Shown here piece by piece: positions 8,262-19,900 of a stretch of 25,710 nt of DNA (position 1 is the first letter of the stretch; the number at the start of each line of letters is the position of its first letter). The notes below the pieces were generated by a model, which saw only the letters and a program-made list of their open reading frames with translations, ran no database searches and was not told the DNA's origin. The DNA is taken from positions 149,444 through 175,153 of the forward strand of contig KN817602.1 of assembly GCA_000827495.1 (NCBI GenBank), written 5' to 3'. Origin of the DNA: Hypholoma sublateritium FD-334 SS-4 (Eukaryota; Basidiomycota; Agaricomycetes; Agaricales; Strophariaceae). Both the position numbers and the translations under genes were made by a program.

Positions 8262-10248
8262 TCATGAGGCACGTAGGTAAAGCTTCTTCCGAAGGCCCAG
8301 AACCACCTTCTCATTCAGCTTATTCCATTCTTCGAGATCCTTTCGAAATATCCAATGACGGTCCACGACTTCCTTCTCCCATAACACTGCTTTGATACGC
8401 GAGCCTGTCGACCATTCGTCGAGGGCAAAATCGATCTGTAACACAGTTATGAGTTGAAGCATTCGAAGAAAAAGGCTACGTACCACAGTCATAATCAGAG
8501 CAAGAGTCTCCAGTGGAATGGGGTTGAAAAGCGACTTGAAAACAATCCCATGAGCCTTTTTTTCATCAAACCATACAGCGTTCAGAGCCTCTGATATGAC
8601 CTTGCCCTGACAAAACCCTGTTAGCGTTAGCAGGTCCTGCAAACATCATGTAATCAGCCAGATAGTGTAGATGCGTGTAAATGCAAAGGCGCACCTTGTA
8701 ATGAAATGCTGTGTTTGTTTTCAGCGCCTTGACTAAGGCTATATTTGCCGCAATGATAGATTCTGCTGAACTGCGATTGAACCCGAGATGTGAGATGAGC
8801 AATGGCCGTATGTTAGTAATCACGTGTCCCCGGATCTGAGATCCACGATTGCGAAGCTACACCACTGATTAGCAAGAAGATCTACAGATAAAATCCCACT
8901 TACCAATAGATTAATCGAGTCAAGAAGTGGGTAGCTCTCATCAGCAGCGAGCCCGGCATTTTTCCACGACAATCTTGCCCACTTGTTTCGTGTAGCAGTG
9001 TCAGGAAAGGCACCTTTCGTCGCCACAAGAGATTTGTACTTGGCAGCTGCCCGAATGATGAGTGCGTGCACCACATCAGTGTAATCAGCAGCCTTTGGCT
9101 TGCGCGGGGTCGCTTGCGCACCCTGTCGAAGCATGTCCGCGACCGTTGCAGGCAGGGCGGCCAGGGGAGACGATTCTGCAGTGGCAGTACCACTGGCTTC
9201 GCACTGTGCTAGGGTGGTTTGGATGTGAGTGACACATGGCGAAGACACCGCAGAGCTCAGGTCAGACGACACCTGCATATCAGATGGGGTACTCATCTCA
9301 TCTGTATTACCGGCACCCGGGGGAGGTGCAGGCAATGATCTGAATGCATTTGATGAGATTTTCGGCAGGGAGCTTGGCATATGGGCTGCAGCAGCCCCGA
9401 CTCGCTTCAGCGGCGCTCGGGCATGACTAGTCAATGGTGTAGTTGCAGTGCTGCTAATCTGTATCTGTACGATACGATCAATATGTAAACTGATGTAAAA
9501 TGTAGTCACACTGACTGAGCTGCTGATTTTTTGTCCAGGAGGCACGGTCTCCTCTTCGCTTTCTACGTTGCTGTGCTGTCCTGAGACAGCTGACATAGAA
9601 GCTGCGGCAATTGACAAAACATAAGAAACTGATTACTTACCAGGTGGTAAATTTTCTTTCCCATTGCTCTTTTTCCGGTTGGATTTGTATCGAGTGACTT
9701 CTTTCTGGAGTTTATCTAATTTCTTCATTTTATCGCGCATGTTGGCCTCATCTGCATTGAGATTGGTGACTTATTTGAAAAAGATGATGATGATCTTAGT
9801 ATGAAGACTCACCAATCTCTGCTTGCTTTGCCAACACCTTGGCCTTTCTCTTGGGCTTTGACGCTGGTTCCGCCACTTTGGGATCGTTATCTTCACTGTC
9901 GGATGCATCTGAAAAGGGGGTAGCGTCATGAGCGTTGCATGTTGACAACGGCAATAGATGGCGATGGGCGGCGATGGGCGGCGATGGGCATACATACCCA
10001 GTAAAATTTTCTTGGAACCACCCTTGGGTTTCTGACACGGGGGCGGGCTTAGTTCATTGTCTTCTTCATCTTCAAATTGCTCTACTAAGAATTCAAAAAA
10101 TGAGAAAAAGTGAGACTTGCTGAATGTACTCACCTGTTGTAGATTTTTTTCGCTTCAACGAAGTGGTTTGCGGTGCAATTTCGGAGTCTTCGCTTTCTTC
10201 ATTGGATTCATCTGTAAAGTCAGCTTCACTGTCAAGATCTGCGGGCAT
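8262..10248 (-). CDS. Plavaka-1 companion protein with DUF6532-type helical domain, eight exons
   Basis: Exons read 10248-10134, 10084-9998, 9908-9813, 9751-9641, 9601-8904, 8835-8695, 8636-8484 and 8435-8262, giving 524 aa in frame without a stop. The N-terminal half is disordered: an acidic start, Lys/Arg patches such as KPKRKAKVLAK, a short coiled-coil-like stretch near MRDKMKKLDKLQKEV, then Ser/Thr/Pro-rich sequence. The C-terminal half, from about DYTDVVHALIIRAA onward, has the DUF6532 order: RLSWKNAG, an RGHVITNIRPLL helix, AFHYK, then VISEALNAVWF, GIVFKSLFNPIPLETLAL, and ALDEWSTGSR. Its 5' end faces the Plavaka transposase start 163 bp away. An upstream in-frame ATG at 10338 is possible but adds an atypical hydrophobic stretch. 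A further small intron may lie near 9520-9460. The biochemical function is unknown; pairing with the transposase suggests an element-encoded accessory factor. Confidence 0.8.
9961..9990. repeat. 10-bp tandem repeat, three copies
   Basis: GCGATGGGCG is repeated three times, the last copy ending in A. It lies inside the second intron of the Plavaka-1 companion gene (9909-9997) and so does not affect the protein. Confidence 0.9.
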
Positions 10249-10410
10249 GCCGAGAGCGTGGTGGATTGAATTGAGACGGTATTGATCGATGAGCCAGAGG
10301 GAGATGGAAGTCAGGAAGAAGGATGCGGGTGGTGACAAACTTGCCTTGATATCAGATATACTTCTGCACTTCCTTCCGTCCGCACTTCAAACACCCACTA
10401 CAGCAAAAAT
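10249..10410. promoter_or_regulatory. Shared bidirectional promoter of Plavaka-1 gene pair
   Basis: The companion gene starts at 10248 going left and the transposase at 10411 going right, so both promoters must lie in or overlap these 162 bp. There are pyrimidine-rich runs and a GATATCAGATATACTTC word near 10348-10364. No clear TATA box is seen in either direction. Called from geometry. Confidence 0.5.
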
Positions 10411-13325
10411 ATGTCACCTGGTGAACATGTGTGTCAATATTGTCAGACAAGAACAATGACAGGGCGAGGACTGCACCTACATATCATGCAAAGTCCCAAA
10501 TATCACTCTCGGATGCAGGCCGATTGCGATTCTGACGAGTCCAATTCGGAATCTTTGCGCACGGATACCACAGGCGAGATCATAATCGACGGGATGATGG
10601 TGGATGAGTTTCAGTCGGAGGAGAGATCAGACAGAATGGATGTGGATCCTTACTTGTCTGAAGAAAACGACAATCCCTTGGGAATCAACCCAGATCCACA
10701 CCCTCCGACCAGTCCTTCACAAAGCAATATCACTGCCACAAGGCGCGCAACTATTGAAGATGAGCAGATAGACCCAGGAGATGCCGATGAAACATACATT
10801 GAGGTGTACCCCAAACCGGCCGGTACTACAAAAGGATGCGGTCACGGAACATTTGAGCAGTATTGGAATACCCAGGAAGCCCAAGGGGACGCTCCGTGGG
10901 CTCCTTTCGAGAGCGAAGAAGAGTGGGAGTTGGGTCGATGGCTTATGACAGCTGGTGTCAGCCAAAGCAAGATCAATGAGCTCCTAAAGCTGAATAAGGT
11001 ACACAATTTCTCTCACCACTGTCAGTGATTATATCAGACTTCTGATTGTTCTGATAGATTGCGGACTCCATAAATCCATTGTTTCACAATATGCGTGCAT
11101 TATTGAAGCATATTGACCAACTCCCGCAAGGCCCTGCGTGGACGTGCAGCTCTATAGGTATTACTGGGGATTTGCTGGACAAAGACGGGAAGCCTCTCAC
11201 TGAAGACCTTGAGCTATGGCATCAAGACCCTGTTGAATGCATAAGGGAATTGATGGAGAACCCTGATTTCAAGAAACATCAAAGCTACGAACCGTGTAGG
11301 CTGTTCAAGAACAAGAATTATACTAACCGCGAGTATAACGAGTCGTGGACAGGAGATTGGTGGTGGGATACACAGGTGCGCGCTGACTGAAAACTGGTGA
11401 GATCACGCAATGATATATTTGTTCAAAGGCGCGCTTACCGGAAGGAGCCACGGTTACTCCAGTGATTCTTTCATCGGACAAGACACAACTCACGCAATTT
11501 AGTGGCGATAAACAAGCATGGCCTGTGTACCTGGGCATAGCCAACAATAGCAAGGAGATCCGACGTAAGCCTTCTAAACGCGCAATGGTTTTAGTGGGCT
11601 ACATACCCGTCAGCAAGTTGGATTGCTTCTCAGCGGGTCAGCGGTCAATCGAGGGCTATCAACTGTTTCATGAGTGTATGCGGACGCTTGTGAAGCCCCT
11701 GGTAGAGGCTGGTAAGTCTGGCATTGACATGGTGTGTGCGGACGGATTCATACGCACCGTGTTTCCAATTTTGGTGGTGTACATTGCGGACTACCCTGAA
11801 CAGTGTCTTGTTGCTTGCTGCCAGGAGAATTCCTGCCCAATCTGCACAGTGGATCCCAAGAAACGCGGAGACTTTCGCATGTGCTCTGTCCTGCACGACC
11901 CCGATAAAACTCTGGATGCAATCGACAGCGAGGCTGAGGGAATACATTCTGATTATTTCAAGGTTAACAAACTGCGTCTGGTAGATCCATTCTGGCGCGA
12001 CTTACCTCATTGCAACATATTCTCCTGTTTCACTCCAGACCTCCTCCACCAACTCCATAAAGGTGTCTTCCAGGATCATCTTGTCAGTTGGGCGACGCAG
12101 GCTGTGAGTGGGGGGGAAGCAGAGGTAGATGACTGCTTCCATATGATGGCACTACATCCAGACCTGTGGCATTTCAAAAAGGGCATCACATTGACGTCGC
12201 AATGGACAGGCGTGGAGCACAAGAACATGGAGAAGGTCTTCCTGGGAATTCTCGCTGGCAGGACAGACCCCCAGGTTATTCTTGCAGTGCGTGGGATATT
12301 AGATTTCATTTACTACACACATTTTGGCAGCCACACCGACATATCGCTGGTTCAACTTGATGCTGCCTGGTTATTATTTCACGAAAATAAAGACGTTTTC
12401 GAAGACCTGGAAATACGAAAACACTTCAACATCAGCAAACTTCATAACATACGCCATTACATCGATTCAATTCGCTCACACGGAACCACCGATGGCTTTA
12501 ACACAGAAGGTTCCGAGAGACTACACATCGACTTGGCGAAGGCTGGCTACCTGGCAAGTAATAAGAAAGACTATATTCTGCAGATGACAACTTGGCTTCA
12601 ACGACAGGAGTCTATTCACCGATTTTGTGGATACCTCCAGTGGGCTGTCCCAGGGTATACAGCGGCCAGTGACAATGCTCAAGAGGCTGACGACATCATT
12701 CCCGTCGATAAACAGCCAGATGAGGGGGAAGATCTGGTTCAGAAGGAAGACGCCACGGTGGAGGCCATACTGTCCAATGAGAGGTGGGCCATCGTGAAGG
12801 TCTCGACTTTACCCTGTGTGCCTGTCGACTCACTGGCCACTGATTACTTCGTGGCTGACTTCGTACTGCATCTCAAAAATGCACTTCAAAATATTCCACA
12901 AATACCCGAGGCACTGGTCTCCGCCGCCATCAGTGCACCAACCTTTCCTGTCTACCAGCGTGTCGTAACTGTCCTGTCGCCAATTCTCTCCATCTCACTC
13001 GAGGCCTCGCGGGATACAATACATGCGTCGCGTGGCTCTCCGCGGCGCATTACACCTCAAGGGAACAAAAATGCGGTGCCTCCTCGCTACAGTACAGTGT
13101 TGGTGAAGACCCTGAAGGGTGCTACCTCTCGTTCTCAAAATCCATTGGCCGGTATGATTGATTATCTACTACTATCTATTATTTTTGGAGTCTGACGTTC
13201 TGATGTTAGATCTCAATGTTGTACAGGTCCGACTGATCTTCACCCTTCCAGCACCTTTTTCAGAGGTGTATTCTGCGCCCCTAGCCTACATCAGCAAAAC
13301 GGCAATGTCTCTTAAGCCGTCTTGA
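10411..13325 (+). CDS. Plavaka-family transposase, four exons, C-terminus shortened
   Basis: Exons read 10411-10998, 11058-11375, 11429-13151 and 13210-13325, giving 914 aa. A zinc-finger-like start (CQYCQTRTMTGRGLHLH) is followed by an acidic linker, a GDAPWAPFESEEEWELGRWL block, and then the core. Diagnostic segments are LPEGATVTPVILSSDKTQL, GDKQAWPVYLGIANN, MVCADGFIR, VYIADYPEQCLVACC with ENSCPICTV, CFTPDLLHQLHKGVFQDHL, LTSQWTGVEHKNMEKVFLG, KHFNISKLHNIRHYIDSIRS and GFNTEGSERLHID. Together these are typical of Plavaka transposases (CACTA-related). Acidic residues in ADGF, TPDLLH and NTEGSERLH are candidate catalytic ligands by inference. The last exon begins the usual C-terminal block (VRLIFTLP, PLAYI) but runs out at KPS just as a TTAAG-rich repeat starts, so the final part of the family's protein seems lost. 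Otherwise the frame is intact. Confidence 0.9.
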
Positions 13326-13640
13326 TTCTTATGTAAGACTTTTCAGACGCTAAGAATCACGTCTTGGTTAATGCGGGTCCACTTTCTTAGCCAAGANGTT
13401 ATTCTTGAAAATGTCTTAAATANGATGNTAAGAGTTGATTAAGGTCTCATTACGGGTGCATTAAGGACTATAAGATAAATTTTATTCAGTCTCAAGAGCT
13501 TTAAGAGCGAGCCCAAGTTAAGCTTGCTAGATCACACAAGGGTTAAGGATGTGCAAAGACATATTTTACGAAGACAATAATACACACAAGGGTTAAGAAT
13601 GGGCAAAGACATATATTATCAAGACAATAATGGATGTAAG
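13309..13640. repeat. TTAAG-rich array with hairpins and a 50-bp direct repeat
   Basis: Within about 330 bp the words CTTAAG, GTTAAG, ATTAAGG, TTTAAGAG, GCTAAGAATC and GTAAGAC recur more than ten times. Short inverted pairs are visible, for example GATTCTTA with TAAGAATC (around 13323-13358). Two copies of a 50-bp unit beginning ACACAAGGGTTAAG lie at 13534-13583 and 13584-13633. The array starts inside the last codons of the Plavaka-1 transposase, so it looks like the end of an inserted element, possibly the left end of Plavaka element 2. Confidence 0.7.
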
Positions 13641-14110
13641 ACATAGTCAAGAGGCGATGTAGAAGCAAATAAGGTATGTACGAATTTAGTTGTCGGCTTG
13701 GATGTGTTGAACATGTATCACTGGCTCTATATCCGCCCACCCCCGCCCCCCCCGGTTGAACGTCGGCTTTGCGCCTTCATCTTCGATGAGACCATGACGA
13801 CGATGATTCTGTAGGTAAACAGGTGGTGAGAGAATGAAAATGCGGAGGTGGCTACAGATGCAGACATACGGTTAGGATGGCGGTTGCGCAGCAATAAAGC
13901 TAACAAATGGAAACAAGAAGGAAAAAGGAGAGCAGGTGATCAGAGGCGAGTATATACAACATGTGTCAGAGATGCTTGTGATTCAGGAATTGTAAATTGC
14001 AACTGTTTGATGGCACTGTACGACGCGCGCAACTACTGGATTTGTTATGAGCACAACTCAAGTTCATTAGATAAACAACTTGTAACAAAGCACTTACAAC
14101 TATCAGNGGT
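13641..14110. other. No recognisable gene
   Basis: Contains a C/G homopolymer-rich spot (about 13740-13755) and a 123-codon plus-strand frame starting at 13848 without any motif I recognise; its 3' half overlaps the end of the minus-strand companion gene. It is probably element flank. Confidence 0.5.
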
Positions 14111-16693
14111 CTACTTGCGCCTGGGGCGAGNGACAAGTATGGCCCGCGAATCTACATTGTCTGCTTTCAAACTTGCTGGCTTGCGCGAGGTAGGCTTCAC
14201 GTGTACNTGNTCTGTATAAGCACTTTCGATAATGTCGTCCCANGATTGAGAGTCCAGGGTGTCAATGGAGGTAAGCCAAGACTGGGTTTTAGCACCCCAG
14301 GAATTGTAATCAAATTTTGGGAGCGATGGNTTATCCTTGTCACGAAGCTGGCGCCACCCTTGCAGATCTCCTCCATCCCAGATCAAGAGGGCTCGTTCGA
14401 CCTACAATAGATCAGTACGTGCACTTGACATGCACACATAACAATCAATAAAACATACCGCAGCCGTTGCAAGTGCCAGCGCAGCAGCTGGTTGCTTGTC
14501 TTCAAGATCTTTNAGCTTTTTGATGGCGACAGCATTGATAGTATACGTTAAATGTGCAGCAAAGGATTGAATGATCAAGGGCGACGCAAAGGTGCCGGAC
14601 CACTCCTGTTGCTGATCAGAGAGGCAGTTATGATAAATGTTCAATAAGACATACCTCGGGATCATCAGATGAGGTGTCAGCATACAAGAACGGCCATGTG
14701 TTGTCCTGCTTCGCCCACTCCACCCACTGNGTTCGGAAATCCGAGTCCTGATAACTAGGGTCGCGGGCTTCTAGGTCAAGTATGGCTTCGATGGCGGCGG
14801 ATGCAAACTTTCCGCGCCACTCATATGTACGCTGAGTGATCTGCACAACAAATAAGTATGTGAAAGCTTGAAGTCAAAAGCCGGACAACTTACCAGACGA
14901 ATGATATCGCATCGTGGTCCATAGAGCTCAAACTTGTATGGGGCCTTTGGAAAGACTTCATCCCATACTGATTGAATGACACGGATGTAACTGGTTGTGC
15001 TCGTACTCCAGGCATTTGAAAGTTTGGCAAGGTACTTCGTGACTGTGGGGATATAGATGTCTTTGAATACATCTNGCGGCACAGTGGTAGGCAGACAGTC
15101 GTATGTTGCAGCTTGCGAGCNGCCAGTGCCANGTGATCNGCNAACNCGTCCGTCAGACGGAGCAACAGACGCTCGGTCATTATCTGGCTCTAGTTCCAAT
15201 TGCTCTAACTCCGGTGGCTCTGTTTCGACAACATCTGGCTCCTCGACTACTTTCGGTTTGAGAGGCTTTGACACCTGGGTTTGGGGAATGCGAGCAATGG
15301 GCCGAGGATTGACACTGTGAACGGGTTTGGCTGGCTTATCAACATTGGTGGCAGAATCGGAGGGCTGCCTGTCAATNGTAACATCATGGCTGTNGTGGAC
15401 TTCTGGTTTGGATTCTTTANTGAAGGCCCTCGCACTGTTGCCGCTGAAAGCACCAGGACCATGATTGAGAACTAGAATACNGGCTGAGAATTTCGGTGAT
15501 NGTACNTGCAAAATAACTCNCTTACTAGTCNCTGACTGTTTTGCCTGCGGCAAAGGCTTGCGTAGATCAGTACTTGAGCCAGTTTGGGATACTGCACGAA
15601 TAGAAACNATCCCCTATGGACTAGTCAGCATTAAGAAGTAAGTCAAGGAATTGGAATCACATACAGCTGACGTTACACGCTTCCCTGCTTTGATAGGGCT
15701 AGATTTTGCAGCAGCATATTCTTCCGTGTCTGACTCATCTTCAGGAATTCCACTATTAACNTTAACCGATGAACCAGCAGTTGGTGTTTCGTNGTCTTGA
15801 AGGGGGGTAAGCNGGGATAGTGTTTCTGGAAGTCCNTTCTGAGTGCGTGGACGTGGGCGTGGGCNTGGCTGGGCATGAGGAGTTTCCGGTATGTCATCTG
15901 CCNGAGACGATTTGTTGGCCGGCTTAGACAGCCTTGTTTTCACACTTCCACCAGCTTCTGTGTCATCCGTCTGGGTTGGCACCCATGACTTCTTGAGACT
16001 GTTCAAGCAGAAATAGAAAAAGATTGCCGTGAGTATTATTCACATGCCACTTCCAGTGATATTGATGACTTACCCCGCCTTGAATGGAAGTTGACGACTC
16101 GGAGGTAGTTTACCTCTTGTCATTTCCTCTTGTCCTTTTTCCACGACCTCCTGCTCTTCAAAAATCGGGTCCAGGTGCTGGCGCTGTGCTTGTATCTCAG
16201 CAAGGACCAAAGCTTTCCTTGATCTTTTATTCTTCTTTGGCAATGCTTCAGAGGCATCTGACTGGGATTCGGATGCAGGATCAATGAAGGACTCCGAACG
16301 TGGTGAGTTTTCAACCGAGGGATGGTAGAAATCACTTTGTTGGTCGTCTGACTGAGGAGGTACTGTCCTGGATACTGGCTGATCTTCATCATCTGTCACG
16401 TTAAGCTGGGCATAGGTACNTTTCAATGGGCCTGGGGGGCGAAAACGAGACTGTGATGACTCCTGCGCCTGCATGCTGAGAACAACGTTGTCCGCTGCCT
16501 GTGCAACATTGGTGAGTTTCTGTCTTTTCTGCGCTTCTTTTTTCTTCAGAGCGACCTCTTTAGCCTCCTTTGCGGCGTTCATCTCCGCTTTGGTTCGCCT
16601 AGTTCTCTTGGGTTGAACAGTCTTTGCAGGACTCGGAGAAGCGCCTGCCTGCTTAGTGGGTGCAGTGCGACCAGTATTTTTTCTAGGAGCCAT
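14111..16693 (-). CDS. Plavaka-2 companion protein with DUF6532-like helical domain, multi-exon
   Basis: Starts at MAPRKNTGRTAPTKQAG and first runs through a Lys/Arg-rich coiled stretch (AEMNAAKEAKEVALKKKEAQ). Exon 1 ends near 16074, exon 2 covers about 15998-15665, and exon 3 begins near 15613. Later introns lie near 14894-14842, 14670-14622 and 14459-14404, and the stop is at 14111. After a long disordered Ser/Pro/Glu-rich part, the C-terminal domain has VFKDIYIPTVTKYL, RVIQSVWDEVFP, CDIIRLITQRTYEWRGKF, WPFLYADTSSDDPEEWSGTF, LIIQSFAAHL, ALALATAAVERALLIW and FDYNSWGAKT. The spacing of these blocks parallels the DUF6532 domain of the Plavaka-1 companion, although sequence identity is low. It faces the second Plavaka transposase head-to-head. 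Many N bases leave single residues unknown; no clear disabling stop is seen. Function unknown. Confidence 0.72.
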
Positions 16694-16986
16694 TGGTGGA
16701 TACGATGGGAGTTGCCTGCAAAAGCAGTTGAAGTTGATTTGGGGAAGGAACCTGAATGTGCGTGACTATGTTGCGTCTGCCGATTCCCCAGAGAATTGTT
16801 TGGACTTATGATAAAATCAGCAGTAAATTATTTAATTCGACTTTGCATATTGATGTAGTACTGCTCGTGCTTACAATTGATCACTTCAAAATCACTCCAA
16901 GCTATCTCCTGTGCTATCTAATGCCATCTCTCCCTCTCCGAGCACTTCGCATCGGAGGTGTACGTCAAGCAGCGACATGCCCATGA
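16694..16986. promoter_or_regulatory. Divergent intergenic region of Plavaka-2 gene pair
   Basis: About 290 bp separate the companion start from the first zinc-finger codons of the transposase. A pyrimidine-rich and AT-rich middle (around 16800-16880) would fit shared promoters. An unplaced first exon with the transposase start codon could also lie here, because no in-frame ATG precedes the finger. Confidence 0.4.
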
Positions 16987-19900
16987 AAATCACTCAAATG
17001 CACCTTCGCAAGCTGTTCCAAATTATTTTATAGTCAATACGGCCTCACTCAGCATATTTGCCGGAAGCACCGCGCACCCAGTACACTACCACCTATTTCT
17101 CCTAGATCGGTATCTCCGCAAATAGCTCCAACAGTCGAAGAATTCGACCATTTTGGGGGCGACGATGGGCAGGATTTGGACTTGGGTCTTGACGATGGTT
17201 TTCAGCTTCAAGACGGCCAAGATCCAGGCTGTGACGGTAAGCTTTATGGTCAATATTGGTATCTATAGTATCGCTGAAAACACTCCTTCAGATTCCNAGA
17301 GCAGAACTTCAAGTTGTGAGGATTCAGACTCTGAGGCAGGTCAATCTAGTGCCGAAGTCCTCCCTGAAGACCATGTATGCCGAGAATACCACCCTGATAT
17401 AAATGGTATGTTGCAGCTCTGTGCTCTGCCTGACNTTGCTTATTTTCTAATTGCATCTATCAGGAACTCCCTGTGATCAATTCGGCACTCCGCTACCGCC
17501 TGGCTCAAACCCACCACCACGAACCACAGCCGATNCCGAAGACTGGACTCCTTTCGAAAGTCGAGCTTCGTTTGAAATGGCTGACTTTCTCTTCNGACAG
17601 GNGCAGATGCCCCAAGCACAAATTGACAAGCTGATGGAAATCTGGGCATCAACGCTCCACAAATCCGATTTGTCACCNCCTTTCGCAAATCACGCCGATA
17701 TGCTTAAACGCATCGATTCTTCAGNTCTCGGTGATGTACCCTGGTGCTCGTTTACAGTTTCATACCAAGGAGAAANGCCTGATAGGGATGTGCCAGAATG
17801 NATGAACACCCCATACACTGTCTGGTATCGTGATCCACACGACACCATAAAACACATGCTGGATAATCCAGACTTTGATCAAGAATTTGACTACGTAGCG
17901 TACANGGAATACNGCAAAGATGATAAGCGGAAATACAAAGATTTCATGTCCGGTGATTGGGCATGGAGACAATCGGTACAGTTTCTTTCAAAATTTATTT
18001 TGTTTTAATGATGTTCATCACTTNTACTTGATTCATAGGATGAAATCGCAACAGACCCTGCAACTAAGGGCTCTGTATTTGTCCCTGCCATTCTTGGCAG
18101 TGACAAGACGACAGTTTCAGTTGCAACCGGCCAAAACGAATATTACCCTCTATATCTATCTATTGGGAATATTCATAACAGCACCCGTCNAGCACACTGC
18201 AACAGCGTCGTATTAATTGGGTTTCTGGCTATAGCGAAAAGTACGTTTCCTCTTACAGTCCTGCCTTTGACCGCATCTTGAATATACCAGCGGACAAGGA
18301 ACATGCCGATAGTGTGACCTTCAGAAAGTTCCGCCGCCAACTATTCCACTCCTCGCTATCATATATTCTTCAGTCTCTTCGCCCTGGAATGACAACACCT
18401 GAAGTTATGCGATTTCCCGATGGCCACTATCGACATACAATATTTGGACTCGGGCCGTACATTGCCGATTATCCTGAGCAAGCGCTCCTTGCGTGCATTG
18501 TAAACAACTGGTGCCCTAAGTACTTCAGTCAATTTACTTACTCATCCTTGCCATTTTCGCTGATTAAAGCTCATATAGGTGCACGGCACGCCCAGATAAT
18601 CTTGATGCCCCTGCCCTTCCTCGAACACGCGCCTATTCTGACGCAATAGCTGAAAACTTGGAACTCGTTGAAGCATGGGATGACTTNGGTCTTGTTGCTG
18701 ATATCGTGGTATGTAGTCCATTCTGCTCACCATTTTCTTCTTTTNTTTTTNTTTTTNTTTTTCTTTTGAGTTGAGAATTAAGAAGTNCACAACTGCCAAT
18801 TTTGCCGTCTTGCCAACTTCAAGCCGCTGGACAGAGTGAAAGGAGGATACNGCTGTATGGCTGTAGTCTACAGCCTACATGCATCGAGGGTGTCGGAAAA
18901 CGGAGGTACGCCCTCCTAAACATTAGCAGTGCGCGGGCCAGTGATTTGAGCTCACGCATGGGCATGTCACTTGGCTGAGCTGCTATTCAGAGTTCCTCCA
19001 ATGCTAACCGTGTCCGTTCTTTTTTTTTACATAGGCTGCCAGATTTTCCACAATGTTGCCCCTTANCTCGACCACNATCATATTCGACTTGGACCTCAGT
19101 TCCACCAAGTCAGAAGCCTCTTCAACCCCGCACAGCATCCACCACTGTCCGCCGTTCGCCGTCAACCACCACCAACAATGAAGAGATGCATCGGTACTGG
19201 TCACACTGCCTGCTTGTATATCATATGCAATGCTGATTGGGTTTATATAGGCAAGTCCATCCGAGAGACTGCCCAGAGCGAGAGCGATCAGACAAGGATC
19301 GGATGCAGGTCGCATCTCCCAATCCACTTGTCACTTGTCGCCCCAGTGCCCCAATCATCGTCACATGCCCGCAGCGAGCGCTCGCCCAAGTTGGCGACGT
19401 TATCTGCTATCCCCCACAATTTCCCGTCGTCCCTGCGCCGCCATGCATCCCCACATGTCGTCGTATCTCGTCCCAGCCTGGATGCTGACCACGAAGATTT
19501 TCCATCGCAGACTTAAAATAACTTCATCGCCATCCCCTAGGCCTTCCCAGGCCGTCCAGAAGGCCAATGTCTCTCAAAGTTATCCAATCCCGACGCAGAC
19601 CCAATTCCCATGCGCCGCACTGCAGAGCCAGAGTCAATGTCTGATGGCACAAGTATTTCCTATGCTCCGCGCGCAGCAACGGCTGCGGCGGCGAGCCATC
19701 GGGAAGAGCGCGGCAACGCTGCGCGCCAGCTTTTCGACCATCGCAAAGATAACCCTGTCCGCTTTTCCGTAATGGCATGCTCACTGGTGTCTGGACACGA
19801 TCGCCCGGTCGCCCCCACCGCTAAATCTTCTGGTGATTACCTGTCAGCCTCCTCAACTTCTTCGTACACCACTTCGATATCATCCTCGACATTCACTTTA

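Noticed and set aside
9229..9426. Plus-strand open frame across the Plavaka-1 companion exon
   Set aside because: Shadow of the GC-richer coding exon on the minus strand; no motif.
13534..13615. GGGTTAAG words resembling telomeric repeats
   Set aside because: They recur at 50-bp spacing within longer units and are not a head-to-tail TTAGGG array.
13848..14219. 123-codon plus-strand frame starting MATDADIRL
   Set aside because: Its 3' half is antisense to the companion gene end, and it contains N bases and no motif.
18741..18773. T-rich tract as a reversed poly(A) tail of a retroposed copy
   Set aside because: The EST1-like fragment is on the plus strand, so its tail should be A-rich at the 3' end, and it keeps an intron; retroposition does not fit.
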